Assembly: GCF_017874235.1 (NCBI RefSeq)
Contig: NZ_JAGGLC010000006.1
Location: 62,001 to 126,000 of the forward strand
DNA from: Halolamina salifodinae
Lineage (GTDB): Archaea > Halobacteriota > Halobacteria > Halobacteriales > Haloferacaceae
Direction of reading: 5' to 3'
Length of the DNA: 64,000 nt
The notes under the pieces were generated by a model, which had not been told where the DNA came from, did not search any database, and worked only from the letters and a program-made list of their open reading frames with translations. Below are positions 33,256 to 41,236 of this stretch, one piece after another (the first letter of the stretch is position 1; each line of letters starts with the position of its first letter). The translations under genes and the position numbers were made by a program.

Positions 33256-34116
33256 ATGAGCACACAACACGAACACACTGACGACGGCGAACCCGAGACG
33301 CCCGGCGACCGCCGCCGGGCCGAGAAGGCCGCCCGCGCCGCAGAGCGCGAGCAGGAAGCGGCCGACGCGGAGCCGGATCTCGGCGACGACGCGGTCACGC
33401 TGAAGGTGTTCCGCTACGACCCCGAGGTCGAGGCCAAGGCCGAACCGCGCTTCGACACGTTCCGGATCCCCTTCGAGAAGGGGATGACCGTCCTCGACGC
33501 GCTGATCGCGGCGCGGGACACGTACGACTCCTCGCTCACGTTCCGGCACTCCTGCCGGCAGGCGGTCTGTGGCTCGGACGCCCTGTTCATCAACGGGCGC
33601 CAGCGCCTCGGCTGTCAGACCCAGATCGCCGACCTCGAGGGCGACGTGGTCCGGGTCGAACCGCTCCCCCATCAGGACGTGGTGAAGGACCTCGTCGTGG
33701 ACATGGAGCATTTCTACGACCAGATGGAGGCGGTCGAGCCGTACTTCCAGACCGACGAGACGCCCGACGACGACCTGGAAGAGCAGTTCCAGACCCCCGA
33801 GAACCGCGAGAAGATCAAGATGTCGACGCGGTGTATCTGGTGTGGCGCCTGTATGTCCTCCTGCAACATCGCCGCCGGCGACAACGCCTACCTCGGGCCC
33901 GCAGCGATCAACAAGGCCTACCGCTTCGCGATGGACGAGCGGGAGGGCGAGAACATGAAGGAGCACCGCATGGAGCTGATCGAACAGGAGAACGGCGTCT
34001 GGCGGTGCCAGACCCAGTTCTCGTGTACCAACGTCTGTCCCAAGGACATCCCGCTGACCGAGCACATTCAGGAGCTCAAGCGGGAGGCAGTCAAATCCAA
34101 CCTGAAGTTCTGGTAA
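33256..34116 (+). CDS. sdhB: succinate dehydrogenase iron-sulfur subunit SdhB
   Basis: A 286-residue subunit. The [2Fe-2S] site reads CRQAVCGSDALFINGRQRLGC, with Asp in the third ligand position as in the E. coli enzyme. The second domain holds CIWCGACMSSC and CTNVCPKDIP for the [4Fe-4S] and [3Fe-4S] clusters. The first 45 residues are a charged extension rich in Glu and Arg that is not part of the ferredoxin fold. It transfers electrons from SdhA to quinone at SdhCD. Confidence 0.96.
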   Translation: MSTQHEHTDDGEPETPGDRRRAEKAARAAEREQEAADAEPDLGDDAVTLKVFRYDPEVEAKAEPRFDTFRIPFEKGMTVLDALIAARDTYDSSLTFRHSCRQAVCGSDALFINGRQRLGCQTQIADLEGDVVRVEPLPHQDVVKDLVVDMEHFYDQMEAVEPYFQTDETPDDDLEEQFQTPENREKIKMSTRCIWCGACMSSCNIAAGDNAYLGPAAINKAYRFAMDEREGENMKEHRMELIEQENGVWRCQTQFSCTNVCPKDIPLTEHIQELKREAVKSNLKFW

Positions 34117-34117
34117 G

Positions 34118-36001
34118 ATGAGAGAGTACGACGTGATCGTGGTCGGTGCCGGCGGCGCTGGGCTTCGTGCGGCAATCGCCGCACAGGAGGCCGGCGCGGA
34201 CGTGGCGATGGTGACCAAACTCCACCCGGTCCGGTCCCACACCGGGGCGGCGGAGGGCGGCATCAACGCGGCGCTGCGCGAGGGCGACGACTGGCACGAC
34301 CACGCCTACGACACGATGAAGGGCTCGGACTACCTCGGCGACGCCCCCGCGGTGGAGGCGCTCACCCGCGAGAGTCCGAAGGAAACGATTCAGCTCGAAA
34401 ACTGGGGGATGGCGTTCTCCCGCGACGAGGACGGCGTGGTCTCCCAGCGGCCGTTCGGGGGGCTCTCCTTCCCGCGCACCACCTACGCCGGCGCCGAGAC
34501 CGGCCACCACATGCTCCACACGATGTACGAGCAGGTGGTCAAACGAGGGATCGAGGTGTACGACGAGTGGTACGTCACCCGCCTCGCGGTCACCGACGAG
34601 GACGAACCCGAGGAGCGTGACTGTCACGGCGTCGTCGCCTACGACATCAAGCGCGGCGAGATCGAGGGGTTCCGCGCCCGCGACGGCGTGATCCTCGCGA
34701 CCGGCGGCCTCGGGCAGGTGTACGACCACACCACCAACGCCATCGCCAACACCGGTGACGGCGTCGCGATGGCCTACCGCGCCGGCGTTCCCATCGAGGA
34801 CATGGAGATGATCCAGTTCCACCCGACGACGCTCCCGACGACGGGGGTGCTCATCTCCGAGGGGGTCCGTGGCGAGGGGGGGATCCTCTACAACAGCGAG
34901 GGCGAGCGCCTCATGTTCGAACACGGCTACGCCAATAACGACGGCGAACTCGCCTCGCGTGACGTGGTCGCGCGGGCGGAACTCAACGAAGTCGCCGAGG
35001 GGCGCGGTATCGAGGACGAGTACGTCCACCTCGACATGCGACATCTCGGCGAGGAGCGCATCCTCGACCGACTGGAGAACATCCTCCACCTCGCGGAGGA
35101 CTTCGAGGGCGTCGACGGCCTCGAGGAGCCGATGCCGGTCAAGCCCGGCCAGCACTACGCGATGGGCGGCGTCGAGACCAACGAGTGGGGCTCGACCTGT
35201 GTGAACGGGCTCTACGCCGTCGGCGAGTGTGCGTGTGCCTCCGTTCACGGCGCCAACCGACTGGGCGGCAACGCGCTGCCCGAACTCGCGGTGTTCGGCG
35301 CCCGTGCCGGCCGGCATGCCGCCGGCGATGTCGACGACGAGCCGGAGATCACCACCGGCTGGGACGAGGACAGTGAGGAAGGCGAGAACGTCTCCCCGGT
35401 GCCGCTGGGCGAGGCCGACCTCCCCTCCGCGGCGAAGGGCGCGCTCGCCGATGGCGGCCGATCATCGCCGCCATCCGCTGGTGCCGACGGCGGCGCCGCT
35501 GCCGAAGCCAGCGCCCCCGAGGGCGTCGTCGAGGAAGCGGTGCAGGCCGAGCGCACCCGCGTCCACTACCTCCTCGAGAAGGAGGAGGGCGTCAACCACG
35601 CCGAGGTCCGCGCGGACGTCCAGGAGACCATGACCGAGAACGTGAACGTGTTCCGCGAGGAGGGCGCGCTCGAGGACGCGCTGGCGGACATCCGCGAGGC
35701 CCGTCAGGAGTACCAGCACGTCACGGTCGAGGACCCCTCGCGCACCTACAACACCGACCTGATCCACACCATCGAGACGCGGAACGCGCTCGACGTGGCC
35801 GAGGCCATCACCGTCGGCGCGCTGGCCCGCGACGAGTTCCGCGGCGCCCACTGGCGCAAGGAGCACCAGGAGCGCAAGGACGACGAGTGGCTCAAGCACA
35901 CGATGCTGTCGTGGAACGACGGCAGCCCCGGCCTCTGGTACAAGCCGGTCGTGCTGGAGGGCGAGAACAAGAGCTACGAGCCCAAAGAGCGCAGCTACTG
36001 A
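34118..36001 (+). CDS. sdhA: succinate dehydrogenase flavoprotein subunit SdhA
   Basis: A 627-residue flavoprotein. The FAD Rossmann motif VVGAGGAGLRAAIAAQEAG lies at the N terminus, and RSHTGAAEGGINAAL contains the His expected to link FAD covalently. Active-site stretches include QFHPTTLPTTGVLISEGVRG, HGANRLGGNALPE and the capping domain. Near residues 415-475 there is a low-complexity acidic/Ala/Ser-rich linker (PPSAGADGGAAAEASAPEG) absent from the usual enzyme. It overlaps an inverted repeat (35450-35475) and looks like an in-frame insertion. The gene ends the sdhCDBA operon of the TCA cycle and respiratory chain. Confidence 0.96.
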   Translation: MREYDVIVVGAGGAGLRAAIAAQEAGADVAMVTKLHPVRSHTGAAEGGINAALREGDDWHDHAYDTMKGSDYLGDAPAVEALTRESPKETIQLENWGMAFSRDEDGVVSQRPFGGLSFPRTTYAGAETGHHMLHTMYEQVVKRGIEVYDEWYVTRLAVTDEDEPEERDCHGVVAYDIKRGEIEGFRARDGVILATGGLGQVYDHTTNAIANTGDGVAMAYRAGVPIEDMEMIQFHPTTLPTTGVLISEGVRGEGGILYNSEGERLMFEHGYANNDGELASRDVVARAELNEVAEGRGIEDEYVHLDMRHLGEERILDRLENILHLAEDFEGVDGLEEPMPVKPGQHYAMGGVETNEWGSTCVNGLYAVGECACASVHGANRLGGNALPELAVFGARAGRHAAGDVDDEPEITTGWDEDSEEGENVSPVPLGEADLPSAAKGALADGGRSSPPSAGADGGAAAEASAPEGVVEEAVQAERTRVHYLLEKEEGVNHAEVRADVQETMTENVNVFREEGALEDALADIREARQEYQHVTVEDPSRTYNTDLIHTIETRNALDVAEAITVGALARDEFRGAHWRKEHQERKDDEWLKHTMLSWNDGSPGLWYKPVVLEGENKSYEPKERSY

Positions 36002-36012
36002 TCCCGACGCCG

Positions 36013-36018
36013 TTTTTC
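36013..36018 (+). terminator. oligo-T tract after the sdh operon
   Basis: TTTTTC lies 12 bp after the sdhA stop, following a GC-rich stretch. Archaeal RNA polymerase stops at short T runs, and no other terminator-like site is seen before the convergent zinc-ribbon gene. Confidence 0.4.
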
Positions 36019-36092
36019 ACAGGACAGTCGAGCGGGGCGCCGGTCAGACCGGACGGCCGCTGACTGCCGAAAACTGATGCCGTAGAGACCGA

Positions 36093-36251
36093 TTAGTTCC
36101 CGCGGGTAGACCGCGCCGCACGAACGTCACTGCCGTCACGGATCTTGTCCTCACAGGACGGGCAGACACGTGGCGTGTCGCGCCCCTCTGGAGTGAACAC
36201 CCGGACGTACCGCCGCGTGACGAACGAACTACAGTTCTGGCATTCGGGCAT
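36093..36251 (-). CDS. small zinc-ribbon protein (DUF7563-like)
   Basis: A 52-residue frame read on the minus strand: MPECQNCSSFVTRRYVRVFT, then PEGRDTPRVCPSCEDKIRDG and a basic tail. Two CxxC knuckles (C4/C7 and CPSC) can bind one zinc ion. Small proteins with the pattern MPxCxxCxxFVTxxYVRVF are common in haloarchaea and are thought to be involved in regulation or nucleic-acid binding. The start lies just after the palindrome at 36254-36270. Confidence 0.85.
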   Translation of the reverse strand: MPECQNCSSFVTRRYVRVFTPEGRDTPRVCPSCEDKIRDGSDVRAARSTRGN

Positions 36252-36253
36252 CG

Positions 36254-36270
36254 TTCCTATTTATTAGGAA
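36254..36270 (-). promoter_or_regulatory. palindrome TTCCTA-TTTAT-TAGGAA upstream of the zinc-ribbon gene
   Basis: A perfect 6-bp inverted repeat around 5 AT bases, 2 bp upstream of the ATG at 36251. A TTTTACG element farther upstream (about 26 bp from the start) could be the TATA box, so the palindrome would lie at or after the transcription start, as expected for an operator. Confidence 0.45.
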
Positions 36271-36525
36271 GCCCACGTAAAACTTGCCTTGCGATACTGT
36301 CCCACTATCGGGGACGCTGTCGCTATCGCGTGACGAAACCGGGTGTTCGCCCCCGGGAACGGCCAGCGAGGGCGAATCGCGTTGTTCGCGAGTGGTGAGG
36401 ACGAACCGGATAGAAGAGTACGCGGTCCTCGGCGATATCGTTGCCGGCCACACCGCTGGATCTGTAGCGGCTCGCCCGCCAGCGGGCGCTTTCGCAGTCC
36501 GAGAGGCCGGCCTGTGCCGGCCCGA
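36271..36525 (+). other. intergenic region, two GC hairpins, no clear gene
   Basis: No frame is convincing here. GCCCGC-CA-GCGGGC near 36475-36488 and GGCCGGC-CTGT-GCCGGCC near 36502-36519 are inverted repeats lying shortly after the dihydroorotase stop (transcribed leftward), so they may act in its termination. Confidence 0.45.
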
Positions 36526-37830
36526 TCAGGGCTGTCGAACGTTCTCGCCCAGTCCCGCAGTAAAGCGGTCGCCCGCGCGGCCGTCGTAGACGACGGTGCC
36601 GTCGACGACGGTCAGTTCCGGGAACACCGCCTCACGGCCCTCGAAGGGCGTCCAGTCGCATTTCGTGTGCAGCGCGTCGGCCTGGACCGGGTCGCTGTCG
36701 TCCAGATCGACCAACGTGAGGTCGGCGTCGTACCCCTCCGCGACCCGGCCCTTGCTGTCGAGGCTGAACCGCTCGGCGGGGTTCGCGGCGATCAGGTCCC
36801 GGACGCGTTCGAGCGTCAGCCCCCCATCGCGAACCTCCTGCAGGAGGAGGGGAAGCATCGTCTCCACGCCCGGCACGCCCGAGGGGGCGTCCCAGAGCCC
36901 TGCCTCCTTCTCCTCGCGTGTGTGGGGCGCGTGGTCGGTCGCGATCAGATCGACCGTGCCGTCGGCGACGCGCTCGTACAGTTCCTCTCGGCGGGCTTCA
37001 CTCCGGATCGGGGGGTTCATCCGGCCGAACGTGCCCAGTTCGTCCAGATCGTCGCGAGAGAGCAGCAGGTGGTGGGGCGTGACTTCGGTGCTCATCCCGG
37101 CCGCGTCGGCGTGCTCGGCGGCCTCCGGCGTCGACGTGTGGGCGACGTGGATGTCGACGCCGGCGCCGCGGGCGGCCTCGCAGGCGGCCTCGACGGCCTC
37201 GATTTCCGCCGTCGCGGTGCGGTACTGGCTCCAGAGGTCGGCGTTTGCGTCCTCGCCCGTCCCGCCGGCGTCCGCCTCCCGCACGCTCTCGTCGAACAGG
37301 TCGGCGTCCTCGGCGTGGACGGTGACGGGAATTTCGGCCTCGGCGGCCGCTGCAAGTGCCCCCTCGAAGCGCGCCTCGTCGATGCCCATGTCGCCGGTGG
37401 AGTCGACGAGGAACACCTCGCCCAGCGCGAACACCGGGCGGGAGAGCAGCGAGTCGGGGTCCCAGTCGTCGTTCACGCCGCCGTTGAGGCCGAAGTTGAC
37501 CGCCGAGTTGGCCGCGAACTCGGATTTCTCGTCGAACGCTTCGCCGTCGACGGTCGGGGGCGAGGTGTTGGGCTGATCGACGACGGTGGTGACGCCGCCC
37601 GCGGCCGCCGACCGGGAGCCGGTCGCCCAGGTCTCCTTGTGGCCGTGGCCGGGCTGACGGAAGTGGACGTGCACGTCGATAGCGCCCGGCAGCAGCGTCA
37701 GGCCGTCGGCGTCGACGGTCTCCTCGTTGGGGAGCGAGTGCAGCGACTCCGCGATCTCGGCGATCCGTCCCTCGTCGGTCCGCACGTCCCGGATGCGGCC
37801 GTCCGGGAGTTCGGCGCCGGTGATGAGCAT
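36526..37830 (-). CDS. pyrC: dihydroorotase
   Basis: A 434-residue amidohydrolase that closes carbamoyl-aspartate to dihydroorotate in pyrimidine synthesis. The metal-binding motif DVHVHFRQPGH is near residue 53. Later come VHAEDADLF, HVAHTST and the conserved ATDHAPHTREEKE with the catalytic Asp. The expected carbamylated Lys is not located with confidence here, so the class is inferred from motif order. The gene may be co-transcribed with the lipoate-ligase-like gene 24 bp upstream. Confidence 0.92.
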   Translation of the reverse strand: MLITGAELPDGRIRDVRTDEGRIAEIAESLHSLPNEETVDADGLTLLPGAIDVHVHFRQPGHGHKETWATGSRSAAAGGVTTVVDQPNTSPPTVDGEAFDEKSEFAANSAVNFGLNGGVNDDWDPDSLLSRPVFALGEVFLVDSTGDMGIDEARFEGALAAAAEAEIPVTVHAEDADLFDESVREADAGGTGEDANADLWSQYRTATAEIEAVEAACEAARGAGVDIHVAHTSTPEAAEHADAAGMSTEVTPHHLLLSRDDLDELGTFGRMNPPIRSEARREELYERVADGTVDLIATDHAPHTREEKEAGLWDAPSGVPGVETMLPLLLQEVRDGGLTLERVRDLIAANPAERFSLDSKGRVAEGYDADLTLVDLDDSDPVQADALHTKCDWTPFEGREAVFPELTVVDGTVVYDGRAGDRFTAGLGENVRQP

Positions 37831-37854
37831 ACGCCTACTGGGGAGGGCCCTCCC

Positions 37855-38580
37855 CTAAGCTTCCCGGCCTGTCGCCTCGGCCAGCGACTCGACGGTCGTC
37901 GCCCGGTCGCCGACAATCGCGTCCTCTAGGGCCCGCGCGACCGGTTCGGAGTCCGCAGGTCCGCCGGCCGAAGCCACGCTCCCCACCGATTCCGGGTCGA
38001 ACGGTACGTCGAGCGCGTCGTAGACGGGCGCGAGCACCTCCCGGATCTCGCCCCGGTCGGCGACGATCACGACGCCGGAAACGAGCGTTGCGTCCGCGGT
38101 GACGCGTTGAGCGATCCCGGCGAGCTTCCCGAATTCTTCACCGTCGGATCCACCGCACCGCGCCTGCACTGAGTAGTCGCCCGGGCAGAACGACTCGGGC
38201 GGCTCGCCCCGTTCGGCGTCGACGCCCAGCGAGTCCAGCGCGTCGATCACCGTTCCCACGGCGTCCTCGTAGCGATCCGTGATCCCCGTCCGGCCGTCGT
38301 CGGTCGGCTCCAGCGCGGCGAAGGCGACGGTCGTGCCGGTGTAGGCGACCGCCCGGCCGCCGACGGAGCGTTCGACCGGCGGGAACCCCCGCTCGCTCGC
38401 GGCCGCGCGGGCGGCGTCGTAGCCCGGTTCGTTGGCGTCGCGCCGGCCGAACGCCAGCTGACGGTGGGGGGTCAACGCCCGTACCGCCGGCTCCCCCGAC
38501 TCGGAAACGGCGTCGAGCAGGTCCCGCGTCGCCTCGCGGTCGTCCTCCGGCGTCGACGCCCGCCCGCGGATCACGCGCAT
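37855..38580 (-). CDS. lipoate-protein ligase/octanoyltransferase family protein
   Basis: From ATG 38580, 241 residues of the biotin/lipoate ligase fold. Motifs include QLAFGRRDANEPGYDAA (analogous to the RRxSGGG entry), RSVGGRAVAYTGTTVAFA (GG(R/G)AV substrate loop), FCPGDYSVQ (PNDI-like) and GKLAGIAQR with the catalytic Lys. It would attach lipoate or octanoate to 2-oxoacid dehydrogenases or the glycine cleavage H protein. An upstream extension to 38862 is antisense to the next gene and rejected. Confidence 0.82.
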   Translation of the reverse strand: MRVIRGRASTPEDDREATRDLLDAVSESGEPAVRALTPHRQLAFGRRDANEPGYDAARAAASERGFPPVERSVGGRAVAYTGTTVAFAALEPTDDGRTGITDRYEDAVGTVIDALDSLGVDAERGEPPESFCPGDYSVQARCGGSDGEEFGKLAGIAQRVTADATLVSGVVIVADRGEIREVLAPVYDALDVPFDPESVGSVASAGGPADSEPVARALEDAIVGDRATTVESLAEATGREA

Positions 38581-38634
38581 TGGACGCAATCCGGCTCCGA
38601 CGTACCTAAGCGTGACCGTCGCCACCCGTCGGGC

Positions 38635-39558
38635 ATGACTGCGGACGCGCCGGCCGAGCGCCCTGTCGCGCTTCCCGACTCGCTGCTGGGCCGCTACGCG
38701 CGGTTCTCCTGCTACAACTCGCCGTATCCGGCCCACGACCGCGGGCGCGCGGTCGACCTCTATCCCGACGACGGCACCGCGCCGGCGCCGGTGCCGGGGG
38801 AAATCGTCGCCACCCGGACCGTTGGGTGCCCGGACCGCCCATACGCCGTCGATCACGACCACCTGATCGTCGTCGACGTGGCCGACGACTGGGCTGACGG
38901 CCGCGGCGCGGACCTACTGGCCCGCATCCTGCACGTCGACCCGGGCGTCGACGCCGGGGACTGGGTCGACGCCGGCGACTCGCTGGGCGAGACGGTGCGC
39001 TCGGGCTTTTTCGGCCGCTGGGTCGACGACCACCTCCATCTGGGCTTCCGGCCGGCGGACGCGAACCCGTATCGGGCGTCGGGGTCGCTCCCGGTCGTTC
39101 CGGACGTGGAGATTCGCGGGTCGTCGTGGGACGGGCGCGGAACGGTCGTCGGGGTCGGAAAAACGTACGTTCGCCTCGACGCGCCCGTGCACCCGGATCC
39201 GGGCGCGTGGGCGACGCTCGCGGCCGACGACGGCACGCCGGTGGACGGCGGGGTGGCGCACTATTCGGGTGGCGGCGCGTATGGAGCGGGTGGTGCTGGG
39301 TCGGTCTCTCTGCTCGGCGCCGAAGTCGGGACGACAACGCCGCGAGAGGGCGTCGTTGGCGCCGATGTGGACTGGGGAGAAATCGCGGTCACCGTCGAGG
39401 CTGAGGGGCAGTCCGAGCGCGCGACTGGCCTCTCGCTGTTCGCGTCTCGGGAGGACTTCGGCACGAAAATCGTCTTCCACGAGGGCCACGACTTCGCCGT
39501 CGGCGACGACGTACGGGTCAGCGTCGAACTAGCGGAGTCGTCGATCCGGCTGGCCTAA
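38635..39558 (+). CDS. M23/LytM-like beta-barrel protein of unknown activity
   Basis: From ATG 38635, 307 residues. The N-terminal half has the order seen in LytM-fold proteins: HDRGRAVDLYP (H and D ligands), PVPGEIVA, HDHLIVVDV, LHVDPGVDAGDWVDAGDSLG and DDHLHLGFR (HxH). The motifs needed for zinc binding appear present, but archaea lack peptidoglycan, so the substrate is unknown. The C-terminal half is beta-rich and Gly-rich, with an EGHDFAVGDDVRVSV end. Divergent from the lipoate-ligase-like gene and convergent with DUF4385. Confidence 0.65.
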   Translation: MTADAPAERPVALPDSLLGRYARFSCYNSPYPAHDRGRAVDLYPDDGTAPAPVPGEIVATRTVGCPDRPYAVDHDHLIVVDVADDWADGRGADLLARILHVDPGVDAGDWVDAGDSLGETVRSGFFGRWVDDHLHLGFRPADANPYRASGSLPVVPDVEIRGSSWDGRGTVVGVGKTYVRLDAPVHPDPGAWATLAADDGTPVDGGVAHYSGGGAYGAGGAGSVSLLGAEVGTTTPREGVVGADVDWGEIAVTVEAEGQSERATGLSLFASREDFGTKIVFHEGHDFAVGDDVRVSVELAESSIRLA

Positions 39559-40013
39559 CCACGCTGCTCCCGCCACTCCCGCTTGCGCGTCTGGTACACC
39601 TCGTCGGCCTCGACCCGGCCGAGGACGTGGTCGAAGATCAGCGCCGCTTTCCGCTTCTCGGGGTCGGCCCAGTGGACCTTCTCCCGCTCGGTTCCGTCCG
39701 CATCGTACTTCTTCCCGCCCGGGTAGTGCGCGTAGCGCATCGCCCGCGTGTAGCCCATCTGGAGGTACTTCCGGGCCAGGTCCATCCCCACGAACTCCTC
39801 GTCCCGGCGGTAGCGCAGGAACTGCTCGTAGATCGATTCGGCGGCGTCGGCGGCCGTCGCCGGGTCGGCATACCCCCACCGCGGCAGGAGTTCGGACTTG
39901 TACGGCTGGACCTTGAACACGCCCTCCTCGCCCCGGCCGACGCGGTACGGCTCGGGGTCGGCCCGGAAGTCGTGGTCGTACTCGCCGTCTTCAGTCTCCG
40001 GGAGGTCCGCCAT
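39555..40013 (-). CDS. DUF4385 family protein
   Basis: From ATG 40013 (MADLPETEDGEYDHDFRADP), 152 residues; an ATG three codons earlier is possible. The pattern YRVGRGEEGVFKVQPYKSEL, followed by ESIYEQFLRYRRDEEFVGMD, ARKYLQMGYTRAMRYAHYPG and GKKY, is characteristic of DUF4385, a cytosolic family shared by bacteria, archaea and some viruses. Function unknown. The stop overlaps the M23-like gene by 4 bp (convergent). Confidence 0.87.
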   Translation of the reverse strand: MADLPETEDGEYDHDFRADPEPYRVGRGEEGVFKVQPYKSELLPRWGYADPATAADAAESIYEQFLRYRRDEEFVGMDLARKYLQMGYTRAMRYAHYPGGKKYDADGTEREKVHWADPEKRKAALIFDHVLGRVEADEVYQTRKREWREQRG

Positions 40014-40104
40014 CGCGGGCATCGCTCCCGGGTTGGGCCGGCACCGCCCTGAAGCTATGGCCGAACCCGGCGGCTACTTGGTCGGCCGGGTCGGACCGGG
40101 GCGT

Positions 40105-40590
40105 ATGACCGACGTTCAACCGCTGCCCGACGAGGCCGCCGAGTTCCTCCGCTACGCCGTCGAGGAGGAACACGGCTACCTCTCGTGGCTCGGCACCGAG
40201 GTCGGCGCCGTCGAGCGTGGCCACATGGAGCTCACGGTGCCGTTCGACGAGAAACTCACCAACCTCGCCTCGAAGCCGACGATCCACGGCGGCGTCGCAG
40301 CGACGCTCGTCGACACCGCCGGCGGCCTCGCGCTCCGACTCGCCGCCGAGGACCCGCTCTCGGTCGACGTGGCGACGGTGAGTCTGAACGTGAACTACCT
40401 CCGGCGCGCGACGGGGGATCTGCACGCCAGCGCCGACGTGGTCCGGGCCGGGTCGACCATCGGCGTCAGCCGCGTGAACGTCACCAGCACGGTTCCGAAG
40501 GACGGCGACGACGACCGGGACTGGGGCGTCGAGGAAGGGGAGGAACAGCTGGTGGCGACGGGGCAGCCCTCCTACCGGCTGTTCCGTTAG
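40105..40590 (+). CDS. hotdog-fold acyl-CoA thioesterase, PaaI-like
   Basis: From ATG 40105, 161 residues. The motif NLASKPTIHGGVAATLVDTAGGLAL carries the conserved HGG and Asp region of PaaI thioesterases, and VATVSLNVNYLRRA continues the fold. It likely hydrolyses aromatic or medium-chain acyl-CoA. A 14-residue insertion rich in Asp/Glu (PKDGDDDRDWGVEEGEE) near the C terminus is a halophilic addition. An alternative ATG at 40057 would add 16 residues. Confidence 0.87.
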   Translation: MTDVQPLPDEAAEFLRYAVEEEHGYLSWLGTEVGAVERGHMELTVPFDEKLTNLASKPTIHGGVAATLVDTAGGLALRLAAEDPLSVDVATVSLNVNYLRRATGDLHASADVVRAGSTIGVSRVNVTSTVPKDGDDDRDWGVEEGEEQLVATGQPSYRLFR

Positions 40591-41156
40591 TCGAACGCGA
40601 CCGAATCGAGGTCGGTTACCTCGCCGAACAGCCAGTCGGCGTGGTCGACGGCGTACTCCTTGTGCTCGGCCTCGATGTAGCCCAGCGCGTCCTCCACGAG
40701 CACGGGCTTGTAGTCCCGCAGCCCGGCGCTGCCGGCGGTGTGGAGCACGCAGACGTTCGCTAAGGTGCCGCAGATCAGCAGGTCGTCGATGCCGTGGGCG
40801 TCGAGGTAGCCCTCGAGTCCCGTCTGGTAGAACGCGTCGTAGGTGTGTTTCTCGACGACGTAGTCCTCCTCGCGCACGTCGAGGTCGCCGTGGAGTTCGG
40901 CGTCCCACGACCCCTCGACGACGTGCTCGCCCCAGCGCTCGAACTCGTCGTAGTAGTGGTTCCCCTCGAACTGCTCCTCCGGGTGGGTGTCCTTGGTGTA
41001 GATGACGTTCGCGCCGGCGTCGCGGGCGCGGGCCACGAGGTCGGTCACTGGCTCGACGGCGGACTCGCTGGCGGGCGCGAACAGGCTGCCGTCGGGGTGG
41101 CAGAACCCGTTCTGCATGTCGACGACGACCACAGCAGTGCGCTCGGGATCGGACAT
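40587..41156 (-). CDS. isochorismatase-family cysteine hydrolase (nicotinamidase-like)
   Basis: From ATG 41156, 189 residues. The catalytic triad is seen as DMQNGF (Asp), IYTKDTH (Lys) and LANVCVLHTA (Cys). Metal-site residues fit nicotinamidase (HPE near residue 65), and the SWDAELHGDL segment matches. It probably hydrolyses nicotinamide to nicotinate, which would feed the nicotinate phosphoribosyltransferase at 49069, but other amidase activities are possible. It converges on the thioesterase gene with a 4-bp overlap. Confidence 0.87.
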   Translation of the reverse strand: MSDPERTAVVVVDMQNGFCHPDGSLFAPASESAVEPVTDLVARARDAGANVIYTKDTHPEEQFEGNHYYDEFERWGEHVVEGSWDAELHGDLDVREEDYVVEKHTYDAFYQTGLEGYLDAHGIDDLLICGTLANVCVLHTAGSAGLRDYKPVLVEDALGYIEAEHKEYAVDHADWLFGEVTDLDSVAFD

Positions 41157-41236
41157 GGCCGGACGATGGGGCGTCGGCGTCTTAGCTCTCCCGCCAGCGC
41201 CACGGTCTTTTTGGGGTGTCCCCCACATGTGTGGCT

